Positions 33,582 to 41,476 of a stretch of DNA of 64,000 bases are shown in pieces. The notes under the pieces were generated by a model. That model made no database searches and was not told where the DNA came from. It worked only from the letters and a program-made list of their open reading frames with translations. Location: assembly GCF_001280005.1 (NCBI RefSeq), contig NZ_LGDW01000119.1:20577-84576 (forward strand), written 5' to 3'. The number at the start of each line of letters is the position of its first letter. Within the stretch, counting starts at the first letter, position 1. The position numbers and the translations under genes are program-made. The stretch is from Streptomyces sp. NRRL WC-3618 (GTDB lineage Bacteria > Actinomycetota > Actinomycetes > Streptomycetales > Streptomycetaceae).

Positions 33582-34415
33582 ATGATCACCCAGTTACTGC
33601 GGTCGCCTGGTACCCCCGACGTCGGAGTGCTGTTGCGCAGATGGCGTGACCGACGCGGGGTCAGCCAGCTCGAACTAGCATCTCGAGCCGACAGCTCTGC
33701 CCGGCATATCAGCTTCATCGAGACCGGCCGGGCCAAACCCAGCCACACCCTGCTGATGCGGTTCGCCGAGCAGTTGGACGTGCCCGTACGCGAACGCAAC
33801 GCCCTTCTGATCGCCGCCGGGTTCGCCCCGGTCTTCTCCGAGACCCCGCTGAACGACCCGGCGATGGAGACGTTCAGCGGCGAACTCGACCGCCTGCTCG
33901 CCGTTCACGAACCGAATCCGGCTCTCGTCCACGACGGCCTCTACAACGTTGTGGGCGCCAACCGCACGCTGCTCGCGCTGATCTCGGGCATAGCCGACCA
34001 TCTGCTGAAGCCGCCCATCAACACGATGCGCCTGACGCTTCACCCGGAGGGCCTGGCTCCCCGGATTCTCAACTTCGCCCAGTGGCGCGCCCATCTGCTG
34101 GGGCAGATGGAACGGCAGATCTCGGTGACCGGCTCGGCAGCCCTGGCCGACCTCTATCAGGAGGTGGCCGCCCATCCCGTCCCCGATGGAGAGCCCGTGC
34201 TGCCGGCCGCCTACGCGCTGCCGCTGTACATCGAGTGGGAGGGGCGGCAGCTGTCGTTCATCTCTATGCTGACGACCTTCAACACCCCGCTGGACGTGAC
34301 CGTTTCCGAGCTGGCGATCGAGACTTTCCTGCCCTCGGACCCGGAGACGGCCGCCGCCCTGCGCGATATGTCGGGTGAGGTCAGGCCCCCGGAACCCGGT
34401 CCAGGAAGCCGCTGA
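33582..34415 (+). CDS. XRE-family regulator with MmyB-like ligand domain
   Basis: Protein of 277 residues. An N-terminal helix-turn-helix (VSQLELASRADSSARHISFIETGRAKPS) is followed by the MmyB-like PAS-related domain (FAPVFSETPLNDPAM, then NPALVHDGLYNVVGANR and SFISMLTTFNTPLDVTVSELAIETFLPSD). This class often controls a neighbouring oxidoreductase or SnoaL-like gene. Codon 5 (33594-33596) is TTA, so bldA dependence is likely. The end overlaps the convergent SnoaL-like gene by 35 bases, and the palindrome at 34832-34852 in front of that gene may be its operator (inference). Confidence 0.9.
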   Translation: MITQLLRSPGTPDVGVLLRRWRDRRGVSQLELASRADSSARHISFIETGRAKPSHTLLMRFAEQLDVPVRERNALLIAAGFAPVFSETPLNDPAMETFSGELDRLLAVHEPNPALVHDGLYNVVGANRTLLALISGIADHLLKPPINTMRLTLHPEGLAPRILNFAQWRAHLLGQMERQISVTGSAALADLYQEVAAHPVPDGEPVLPAAYALPLYIEWEGRQLSFISMLTTFNTPLDVTVSELAIETFLPSDPETAAALRDMSGEVRPPEPGPGSR

Positions 34416-34749
34416 CGGTGATGATGCGGCCGTCGTCGGCCAGCGTGATGACGTCGGAACCGCCGGCCGGGGAGGAGCCGTCGGCCTTCGACACAAGGTC
34501 CCACGAGAAGCGGGCGATGTTGTGGTTGCCGTCCACCGACCCCTTCATCCGGAACTCGAAGCCCGGGAACTGGGCCTGGGCGCCGGCGATCGCGGCGGCG
34601 AGGCCCTCGTGGCCCGCCACGTCGGCCAGCGGGTCGGTGTAGGTGGCGTCCTCCGTGAAGGCGTCGGACACGGCCTTGGCGATCGCCTCGTCCCCCTCGG
34701 CGTTCCAGGCCGCGAAGTAGCGCTCGGCCGCGGTTGCATACGTCGACAT
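34381..34749 (-). CDS. SnoaL-like NTF2-fold protein
   Basis: Protein of 122 residues with the NTF2/SnoaL layout: MSTYATAAERYFAAWNAEGD, then AFTEDATYTDPLADVAGHEGLAAAIAGAQAQFPGFEF, and the strand IARFSWDLVS. Such folds act as cyclases, isomerases or epoxide hydrolases, or merely bind ligands. GAGGAGAAAC is before the ATG. Its position opposite an XRE regulator is a common pair in Streptomyces and may be independent of the azoxy pathway. No SARP heptamers are upstream. Confidence 0.85.
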   Translation of the reverse strand: MSTYATAAERYFAAWNAEGDEAIAKAVSDAFTEDATYTDPLADVAGHEGLAAAIAGAQAQFPGFEFRMKGSVDGNHNIARFSWDLVSKADGSSPAGGSDVITLADDGRIITVSGFLDRVPGA

Positions 34750-34831
34750 GGAGTTTCTCCTCAGTTGTGGTTCGTAGCCGCGGTGTCGGCGCGGCCGCGT
34801 GATCACTGTGCAGGGCACGGGGGGTGCCAGT

Positions 34832-34852
34832 CGATTACCCGTCAGGTAATCG
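34832..34852. promoter_or_regulatory. Palindromic operator upstream of the SnoaL-like gene
   Basis: CGATTACC and GGTAATCG are perfect half-sites separated by 5 bases, 83 bases upstream of the SnoaL-like start. The layout suits a dimeric regulator, most simply the XRE protein next door. The rest of 34750-35069 shows no gene. Confidence 0.6.
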
Positions 34853-35069
34853 TCGACCGAGTGAACGGCCCGAGAGCCGACGGCGCCGGCTCTCGGACCG
34901 CTCACTCATGCTGTTTCGCGAGGCCCGGGCGGCGGGGCCCGACCGCAGGGCGGACGCCGCCCACGGCGTACGTCGGCCAGGCCCCGTGGCGTGACGGTAC
35001 GGCCGCGCCGGAGCCGCCGCGCTTCCCGCGCGACGGTGACCGCCGGTGCCCAGCCCCCGGCCGTACGCG

Positions 35070-35966
35070 TCACGCCATCACGTTCGCCAGCCAGTGCTCC
35101 AGCAGCCGCGCATCGCCCGTGATGTCCACCGCGGCCTGCTTCATCGGAACGCGTCGCTTGAGCAGCATCAGCAGATCGCCGGCCCGGCCGCTCACGGTCG
35201 TCCCGGCCCGCCTGTCGTCGTCCTCGGCCGCCAGGGCCGGCCCCTCGGGCGTACGCAGCAGCAGCCACTCGGCCTCTGCCACGTCTGCCACGTCCGTCGC
35301 CCGGAAGCGCAGCGACTCGCCCTCGCCGGCCATCGCGGCGAGCCGCGGCCCGAAGAACGCCTCGGCGCCGGGCGCGGTGATCATTCGCAGCCAGAGCTGC
35401 ACGCTTTCCACCGAGAGATCCGAGCGCAGGCGTAAGGCGTCGGGGGCCCGACCGAGCAGCAACTCCGTGTCCGCCCGGTGCACCATGGTCTCCAGGGCAC
35501 CCCAGCTCGCCCAGAACCGGGTGCCGTCGGCCCCGACGGAGTTCCAGACGTCGCCATCCGGTCCGGCGTCGCGCAGGGCGACGACCAGGCTGTCTGCCGC
35601 CGCCAGCACCCATCGCGCGCGTGCCTCGCCACCGTCGAACTCGGCGACCTCGTCGAACGACACCTTGATCAGGTCGTTGACATATTCCGGCCAGGTCCCG
35701 CCGTGCGTCGCCCACCGCTCCTCGTCGCCCCCCGCCACGAACAGGTGCGGCGGCAGGAACTCCTTCGCCCGGGTCTCCACCATGCCGGCCGCCCAGGTGA
35801 ACGCCTGGAACAGGTGGGCCATCAGATGGCTCGTGGTCCACCCCGGACAGGTGCCGACCGGCTCCTCGGGACCCACGTCCCGCAGAATTCCCGCGAGCAG
35901 CCGGGCCTCGCTCTCGATGCCGGCACAGAGCTGCTCGTAGCTGATCTCGTCACGGATCTTGTTCAA
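35070..35966 (-). CDS. Mycothiol-dependent maleylpyruvate isomerase-family protein
   Basis: Protein of 298 residues with the DinB/MDMPI fold: YEQLCAGIESEARLLAGILRDVGPEEPVGTCPGWTTSHLMAHLFQAFTWAAGMV, where CPGWTTSHLMAHL is the conserved metal-site signature, and a C-terminal MDMPI_C-like domain (GRAGDLLMLLKRRV). The start is TTG 35966 with GAAGGAGA eight bases upstream; no better ATG is in frame. Such proteins use mycothiol or bind metal for isomerisation or detoxification. It is followed upstream by the flavin reductase gene, with which it may form an operon. Confidence 0.85.
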   Translation of the reverse strand: MNKIRDEISYEQLCAGIESEARLLAGILRDVGPEEPVGTCPGWTTSHLMAHLFQAFTWAAGMVETRAKEFLPPHLFVAGGDEERWATHGGTWPEYVNDLIKVSFDEVAEFDGGEARARWVLAAADSLVVALRDAGPDGDVWNSVGADGTRFWASWGALETMVHRADTELLLGRAPDALRLRSDLSVESVQLWLRMITAPGAEAFFGPRLAAMAGEGESLRFRATDVADVAEAEWLLLRTPEGPALAAEDDDRRAGTTVSGRAGDLLMLLKRRVPMKQAAVDITGDARLLEHWLANVMA

Positions 35967-35991
35967 GGATCTTCTCCTTCGCGATCGACGT

Positions 35992-36525
35992 TCACCTGGT
36001 CTCCAGGGCGGGTGGTACGGCGATCCGTGGCCCCGGGCGACGGAAGTCGCCGTCCTGGAAGAGCAGCGGCTCACCGGAGGTGTGAGCGAAGTCCTGCACC
36101 TCGCCCAGGAAGAGGACGTGGTCGCCTCCGTCGTACGTGCGCCACGGCCGGCACAGCAGCCAGGCCACAGTGCTGTCGAGCCGAGGCACACCGTCCTGGT
36201 CCAGCCAGGGAACGGCGAGCGCGGACTGCGGCCGGCCGGCGAAATGCAGGGCCAGCGGCGCCTGGTCGGCGGCCAGGACGTTGACCACGAACGGTGCGCC
36301 GCGCAGCCCCGCGCAGGACCGCGACCGGCGGCTGACGCTGACCAGCACGAGTGAGGGGTCGAGGGAGACGGAGGTGAACGAGCTGATGGTGACGCCCCGG
36401 AAACCGTTGCTTCCGGCATAGGTCACCGTGCTCACGCCCGTGCCGAACCTGCCCAGGCAGTCGCGCAGTTGCCGCGGGTCCGGTCCGGGCTGCCGGGGAG
36501 GCGGTCCGGTCAGTGCTGGCTGCAT
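35992..36525 (-). CDS. Flavin reductase domain protein
   Basis: Protein of 177 residues of the FMN-binding split-barrel reductase family: LRDCLGRFGTGVSTVTYAGSNGFRGVTISSFTSVSLDPSLVLVSV, PFVVNVLAADQ and the conserved GDHVLFLGEV. It would feed reduced flavin to the luciferase-like monooxygenase encoded next to it (36641-37618). The cluster thus has two separate reductase-oxygenase pairs. Confidence 0.88.
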   Translation of the reverse strand: MQPALTGPPPRQPGPDPRQLRDCLGRFGTGVSTVTYAGSNGFRGVTISSFTSVSLDPSLVLVSVSRRSRSCAGLRGAPFVVNVLAADQAPLALHFAGRPQSALAVPWLDQDGVPRLDSTVAWLLCRPWRTYDGGDHVLFLGEVQDFAHTSGEPLLFQDGDFRRPGPRIAVPPALETR

Positions 36526-36640
36526 GAACCCTCCAGTGGAAGTGGCGGATGCGGGCGGTGGCGCTTTCCGATCCGGAACGCGAACACGCGCCGACGTCAG
36601 GTCGGTCGGCAGGACGGGGCGCCCCGCTGCCCCTCGGCGC

Positions 36641-37618
36641 TCAGGCCGTGAGGGTCCGCACGGTCGGCAGCATCGCCTCGGCGATCTTCTTCAACTGCGG
36701 CTCAGGACGCAGCGACCCGATCCGGACCACGATGTGCCGGGCCCCCGCCCGAACATAATCGGCCAGCCACTCGGCGCAGTGCTCGGCGGTACCCCAGGCG
36801 TACGCCTGGATCGCCGACATCTGCTCCAGCGTGCGGCCGTAGTAGTGCTCGATGTAGTGCTCCAGTTCCGCCTTCGCGCGGCCCTCGTCCGGGCCGACCG
36901 TGATCGTGGCGTAGAACCCGGGCGTCACCGCGCCCTCGGGGCGCCCGGCCTCGGCCCGCAACGACTCCAGCCGCCGCCAGGCCGCCCCGTACGCCTCGGC
37001 TGACGGCAGGAACGGCAGCCACCCGTCGTACAGCCGGGCCACCCGGTCCAGCACCCGGGGTGTGTCACTGCCCGCCAGCCATAGGGGGGGACCGCCCGGC
37101 CGGGGCGGGCGGGGCAGCCGGTCGAGCTGCCCGGCCTGCCAGTACCGTCCGCTGAACGCCTCGTCCCCCGCTTCACCCCAGGCGGTCCGCCACAGCGCGA
37201 CGGTCTCGTCGAGCCGTCCGGCACGCCCCGTGAACGACGCGCCCACGGCAGCGAATTCGGCCTCGGTCTCGGGGACCGGGAAACCCGACCCCAGACCCAT
37301 GATCAGCCGGCCCCCGCAGACATGGTCGAGGCTGCTCACCATGTTGGCCCCGATGAGGGGATGCCGGAGCGCCGGCGTGAGTGCGGCGGTCCCGAGCGTG
37401 ATGGATCGTGTCACCGCGCCGGCCGCGGACAGCACCACCAGCGGGTCGAGCCGGGGCCGTGCGGTCAGCGAGTCGCCCGTCCACAACGAGTCAAAACCGA
37501 GTCCCTCCGCCTGGCGGGCGAACTCCAGCAGCGGAGAGGCGGTGAAGTCGCCGAGGATGGCCTGCTCACGGGTCGGCAGCAGGACACCGAGACGGGCGGA
37601 CTGATCGGGGATCGCCAT
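36641..37618 (-). CDS. Luciferase-like (LLM-class) flavin monooxygenase
   Basis: Protein of 325 residues with the bacterial luciferase-like TIM barrel: SPLLEFARQAEGLGFDSLWTGDSLTARPRLDPLVVLSAAGAVTRSITLGTAALTPALRHP, then GLGSGFP and a C-terminal region with GTAEHCAEWLADYVRAGARHIVVRI. These enzymes use FMNH2 or F420. ATG 37618 has AGAGAGG upstream, and operator G lies 69 bases away, making this the last gene of the SARP regulon. A late oxidation, such as N- or C-hydroxylation, is likely but the substrate is unknown. Confidence 0.9.
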   Translation of the reverse strand: MAIPDQSARLGVLLPTREQAILGDFTASPLLEFARQAEGLGFDSLWTGDSLTARPRLDPLVVLSAAGAVTRSITLGTAALTPALRHPLIGANMVSSLDHVCGGRLIMGLGSGFPVPETEAEFAAVGASFTGRAGRLDETVALWRTAWGEAGDEAFSGRYWQAGQLDRLPRPPRPGGPPLWLAGSDTPRVLDRVARLYDGWLPFLPSAEAYGAAWRRLESLRAEAGRPEGAVTPGFYATITVGPDEGRAKAELEHYIEHYYGRTLEQMSAIQAYAWGTAEHCAEWLADYVRAGARHIVVRIGSLRPEPQLKKIAEAMLPTVRTLTA

Positions 37619-37686
37619 CGCGTGCCTCTCTTCTAGGGGGCTCTCAGGATCTGGACAATGTCTCTCACGGATCCAAACACCGGCCC

Positions 37687-37715
37687 CTGACGCGCGACTG
37701 ACCTGCGCCTGAGAG
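37687..37715 (-). promoter_or_regulatory. SARP operator G: LLM oxidase promoter
   Basis: Read leftward: CTCTCAG, AGGTCAG, GCGTCAG with 11-bp period. It is the rightmost operator found and lies just before the mobile-element remnants, so it marks the cluster border. Confidence 0.84.
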
Positions 37716-37871
37716 CGGCAGCCGCGGTAATGGCCGGGCAGTCCAGCCCACCCACACGGCGACGGCGCCCGCCCGCACCCCCGCACCCGAGCCCACACCG
37801 ACACCATGACCGGGACTTGGGGTATCGCCGAGGTCGAGCCCGGAAGCCGCCAATAGTTGATCTTGGAGGCG

Positions 37872-37994
37872 TCAGCCCTTCCGCCGGGCTGCGGGGTCGC
37901 CTTCGGCGACGTGCCGAGCGACCGCGTCGACGCCGGGACGGGCGTAGCGCTCCAGGGAGCGGACGGAGGCGTGCCGGGAGCGGGCCAGCAGCAT
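37872..37994 (-). pseudogene. Tyrosine recombinase C-terminal remnant
   Basis: About 40 codons encode LARSRHASVRSLERYARPG, the end of a phage-type integrase including the catalytic Tyr, followed by DAVARHVAEGDPAARRKG and a stop. The upstream part of the recombinase is missing: the frame runs into unrelated sequence near 37995. It marks an old integration or deletion at the cluster border. Confidence 0.7.
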
Positions 37995-38226
37995 CGGCGA
38001 CGCGGTCGACCTGCCCAACGTCAAGGGCGCGATGGAGAACTCGACACCGGTCGCCACCTTCGGCACCGGCGAGGACCGGATCGAGATCCGCAGGATCGAG
38101 GCCGGCGGCGACGAACGGGCGCGCGACACCGAGGCAGCCGGCACGGACGAACGGGCGCGACAGACCGAGGCGGCCGGCGACGTCGACCGGATCCGCGATG
38201 CCAAGGCCGCTGGAGGCGACCGATGA
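37995..38226 (+). pseudogene. 3' fragment of an unidentified gene
   Basis: An open frame without a convincing start ends IGDAVDLPNVKGAMENSTPV... and a charged tail DERARQTEAAGDVDRIRDAKAAGGDR. Its stop overlaps the next gene as ATGA, so it once formed an operon with the glycosyltransferase. The 5' part seems lost at the integrase junction. Family not recognised. Confidence 0.45.
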
Positions 38227-39074
38227 ACAGCGGAAGCTACGAGTCCACCGCCCCCGAAAGGCTGGGCGACCCAGCCGTGCACGGGGTCGAGATCCCCGAG
38301 CCCGGGGCCGTCACCATCGTCGTACCGACCTTCAACGAGTCCGCCAACGTGCGGGAGCTGCTGCACCGGATCACGGAGACGGTGCCGTCCCGGCTGCCCT
38401 GCGAGGTCGTCTTCGTGGAGGACTCCACCGACGACACCCCCAAGGTGATCGACGAGGCCGCGCAGGACTGCCCGTTCCCGGTCACCGTGCTGCACCGCGA
38501 CGAACCGGCCGGCGGCCTCGGCGGCGCGGTAGTCGAGGGCATCAAGGCGGCCACCTCCGACTGGATCGTCGTCATGGACAGCGACCTGCAGCACCCGCCG
38601 TCACTGGTACCGGAGCTGGTGGCGACCGGGGAGCGGTCGTCAGCGGAGCTGGTGGTCGCCTCCCGCTACACCAAGGGCGGCAGCCGCGCCGGGCTCGCGG
38701 GCAGCTACCGTGTGGCCATCTCACGCGGGGCGACCTGGCTCACCAAGTCCCTCTTCCCGCGCCGGCTGCATGGCATCAGCGCCCCGATGAGCGGCTTCTT
38801 CGCGATCCGCCGCAGCGCGGTCACCGCCGACATCCTCCAGCCGCTCGGCTACAAGATCCTCCTCGAACTCGCCGTGCACAGCCGCCCGCGCCAGGTCACG
38901 GAAGTGCCGTTCGTCTTCCAGGACCGGTACGCCGGCGAGTCCAAGTCGACCGCGCAGGAGGGCATCAGGTTCCTGCGCCACCTCGTCGGACTGCGCACCG
39001 CCTCCCCCGTGGCCCGCATGCTCGTCTTCGGGCTGATCGGCGTCACCGGTTTCCTGCCGAACCTGGCCGGCTGA
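38223..39074 (+). CDS. Family 2 glycosyltransferase, truncated
   Basis: Protein of 283 residues starting MNSGSYESTAPERLGD. GT2 core like dolichyl-phosphate mannose synthase: AVTIVVPTFNESANVRELLHRI, VVFVEDSTDDTPKVIDE, the DSDLQHPP metal motif and GYKILLELAVHSRPRQVTEVPF. Many such proteins continue with a GtrA-type membrane domain; here the frame reaches RMLVFGLIGVTGFLPNLAG and stops within the first expected helix. The GT2 domain is intact, but membrane anchoring is probably lost. Confidence 0.8.
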   Translation: MNSGSYESTAPERLGDPAVHGVEIPEPGAVTIVVPTFNESANVRELLHRITETVPSRLPCEVVFVEDSTDDTPKVIDEAAQDCPFPVTVLHRDEPAGGLGGAVVEGIKAATSDWIVVMDSDLQHPPSLVPELVATGERSSAELVVASRYTKGGSRAGLAGSYRVAISRGATWLTKSLFPRRLHGISAPMSGFFAIRRSAVTADILQPLGYKILLELAVHSRPRQVTEVPFVFQDRYAGESKSTAQEGIRFLRHLVGLRTASPVARMLVFGLIGVTGFLPNLAG

Positions 39075-39549
39075 AGCGGCTGGTCGAACGCGGGATCCTG
39101 ACCGAGCCCGAGCAGGGGTTGTTCACCCAGCCACGGCCATAGCCACCCGGAGAGGCCACCGCCAGCCCGCCAGCCCCAACTACAAGCGCGAAACGGGCAA
39201 CACGTCACTTACCGCCCTCTGAGGTGTTGCAACGACCGCTAGAACCCAGATGGTCTCCCCGACCATGACGGCGCGCGCACCGCTTCAGCGCACGATGGCG
39301 GACTCGCCCATCGCCAGGTCCAGAGTCGCTACGGGGCGGCGCTGGTCGTGCTCGCATGCGGCGCAGCGGCCGTGGTCGCGCGCCAGCCGCCAGCGCACGC
39401 ATTCGTCTTGGTCGGTCGGCTGCGGGAGCATGGGGACGGGACGACGGCGGAGTTCGCCGACGCACACGCAGGCTCGGTGGGAGTGCTCTTCGCTGACGGC
39501 AGCGATCCGGTCCCATTGTCGATTCTCTTCAAGGGACGTCGGTCTATCC
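39075..39549. other. Non-coding or decayed stretch
   Basis: The first 70 bases continue an open frame (KRLVERGILTEPEQGLFTQP) that looks like the tail of another gene now joined to the glycosyltransferase end. After that no convincing gene was seen; a leftward frame at 39285-39530 with several Cys (VCVGELRRRP, CAACEHDQRRP) is possible but unsupported. Confidence 0.5.
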
Positions 39550-40176
39550 TCACTTGTCGCAGTGCTCGGCTGGTTCTTGCCGGGCTGGCGCGACGCCGAC
39601 GTCCTCGCCATCCTTCCTCTCGTTCTCGGCCGCCCGAAGCCCGTCCGGGTCGCGCAACCACTGCTGTCCGTCGCTATCGAAGAACTGGACAGCGCGAATC
39701 GGTGCCCCGCCCTGCGCAATGCCGTAGCCCTTCAGGAAGTCGTCGATAGCGCGGGGGGCAAAGGTCAGCCGGGTACAGGGCGGGATGGCATCGAAACCCA
39801 TGAAAACCCATTCGTACCCATCGACACCCGCGTCCGGCGCATAGAACCACAGGTCGACTCGGGTGACCGGGTCCAGCGAGCGATTCGCGACGATCACTGT
39901 CTCGCTCATACCGCTGGCGTCCTCGGTCCAGTAACTGACCCGTCCGGCCTGCTGCCGCCGGTCCCGCTCCAACTGCTTACGCGTCGCGTCCACGCTCGAC
40001 GATGCCACCGTGGCGCTGAAGAACAGACCGATTGCCGCCGCGACAGCCGACAGCGCTGTCGCCCAGGGCGCCAGGTTGTGGCCGAAAGAGCGCCGTGGCG
40101 TTGCGCCGATCTGGGTACGCCGCCGGAGGGACGACTGCCGCCGGGCCCTGACGGTGCGGGAGGTCGCTCGATGCAT
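39550..40176 (-). CDS. Hypothetical single-pass membrane protein
   Basis: Protein of 208 residues. A basic N terminus (MHRATSRTVRARRQSSLRRR) is followed by one membrane helix (LAPWATALSAVAAAIGLFFSATVAS, about 33-58), a short coiled segment and a soluble domain with TVIVANRSLDPVTRVDLWFYAP and IPPCTRLTFAPRAIDD. This form is common among Streptomyces proteins of unknown role. I do not recognise a catalytic motif. Neighbours give no clear hint. Confidence 0.6.
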   Translation of the reverse strand: MHRATSRTVRARRQSSLRRRTQIGATPRRSFGHNLAPWATALSAVAAAIGLFFSATVASSSVDATRKQLERDRRQQAGRVSYWTEDASGMSETVIVANRSLDPVTRVDLWFYAPDAGVDGYEWVFMGFDAIPPCTRLTFAPRAIDDFLKGYGIAQGGAPIRAVQFFDSDGQQWLRDPDGLRAAENERKDGEDVGVAPARQEPAEHCDK

Positions 40177-40301
40177 GACAACAGCATCGGCCAGAAGTCA
40201 CATCCCGGCCATCGGGGATGCGCCGAGTGCCTCCGCTGGCCGGCTTGGCCACTGCAGCCTCACCGGCCGCGGTCCATACCGATCTACTCGTTGGACCAAA
40301 G

Positions 40302-41117
40302 TCAGGCGGAGGGTGCGTTCCAGTATGCCTGGCCCGGTTCGGGGCGGTGGGGGGCGAAGAGCTGGGAGACGGTCACGGGGGTGAGGCCGCGCCGCCTCAG
40401 ACCGTCGATGATCCCGGGCACGGCGGGAACAGTGCCTGGGTACACGTCGTGCAAGAGGATGATCCCGTTGCGCCGGGCCCCTTGCAGGACACGGCTCGTG
40501 ATGACCTTGGGATCGTGGTCTCGGTAATCCTTGGCTGTGACGGACCACAGGATCTGCGCGAGCCCCAGGGAGCGGCAGACCTCGGCGACACTCGGGTTCG
40601 TCAGTCCCTGCGGTGGACGCATCAGGGTGGGAGTCCGGCCGGTGAGCTCTTTGACGCGTTCCTGGAGGAGGACGAGCTCGCGGCGGACCTCCTTCGCCGA
40701 TGCCTTGGTCAGAAGCCGGTGCGTCCAGGTGTGATTGGCCAACTCATGCCCCTCAGTCGTCTCTCTCCGAACCAGGTCGGGACGGCGGGTCACGTTCTTG
40801 CCCAGTAGGAAGAAAGTCGCGTTGACGCGTTTGGCCTGGAGGATGTCCAGCAGTCGGGTCGTGTCGGGGCCGGGTCCTGCGTCGAAGGTCAGAGCGACGC
40901 ACTGAGTCTTTTGGCAATCGACGGGGTGTGGCTTCTGAGCAGTCGGTAAGGGTGTCGCGCTAGGGGCTGGCCGTGAAACGTGAGAGGACGCCGGAGGAGT
41001 CTTGGCGCCAGGGGCCGAAGCCGGCTGCGCCGAGCCGCAGGCGCCAAGGGCTACGGCCGCGGTCACGGCGGCCGCGACACCAGTCAGGATTTTTCTAAGA
41101 TGGCGGTGTGTGCTCAT
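40302..41117 (-). CDS. NodB-type polysaccharide deacetylase lipoprotein
   Basis: Protein of 271 residues. A signal peptide with lipobox (VALGACG, Cys27) and a Pro/Ser-rich linker precede a NodB homology domain from about residue 68. Motif 1 reads TFDAGPG: the catalytic Asp79 is kept but the second Asp, a metal ligand in TFDDGP, is Ala80. Motif 2 is NHTWTH (His129, His133), motif 3 RPPQG, and later LLHDVYPGT. The role would be removal of acetyl groups from cell-wall sugar polymers, if still active. ATG 41117 gives a normal signal peptide; a longer frame does not. Confidence 0.88.
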   Translation of the reverse strand: MSTHRHLRKILTGVAAAVTAAVALGACGSAQPASAPGAKTPPASSHVSRPAPSATPLPTAQKPHPVDCQKTQCVALTFDAGPGPDTTRLLDILQAKRVNATFFLLGKNVTRRPDLVRRETTEGHELANHTWTHRLLTKASAKEVRRELVLLQERVKELTGRTPTLMRPPQGLTNPSVAEVCRSLGLAQILWSVTAKDYRDHDPKVITSRVLQGARRNGIILLHDVYPGTVPAVPGIIDGLRRRGLTPVTVSQLFAPHRPEPGQAYWNAPSA

Positions 41118-41476
41118 ACTCACAGAACTATCAGTATCAAAAGGCATGAAACGGACGGCGCTCGACACGGCGGAGGCAGCCTCTCAGCAGGCATGACGTC
41201 GTGAACAGCAGATGCACGACGTCATGCGCAGGCCGCGGTGGATGCAGCCGGCCGGCGAGCACGGCCGCCATCCGGGTGCTCAGCACATAGCTGGTGTGGG
41301 CGAGAAGGACGAGGGGTCCGGTTCCTTGCGGTGACAGCCATGGCAGTCGTGCGACAAGCCCGCGACTGCAGGCGCTGGTCCGAGTGCCGTACAGCGGAAG
41401 GCGGAGGCTGCTGTCCGGCGGCACCGTGGTGGTTAAACGCCAGGTCCGATACCCGACAGACCAGTGGGGTCCAGCC
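41118..41476. other. Intergenic region, no gene recognised
   Basis: About 360 bases between the divergent deacetylase and membrane glycosyltransferase genes. Short frames are present but none has a recognisable product or a good ribosome site. Confidence 0.5.
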
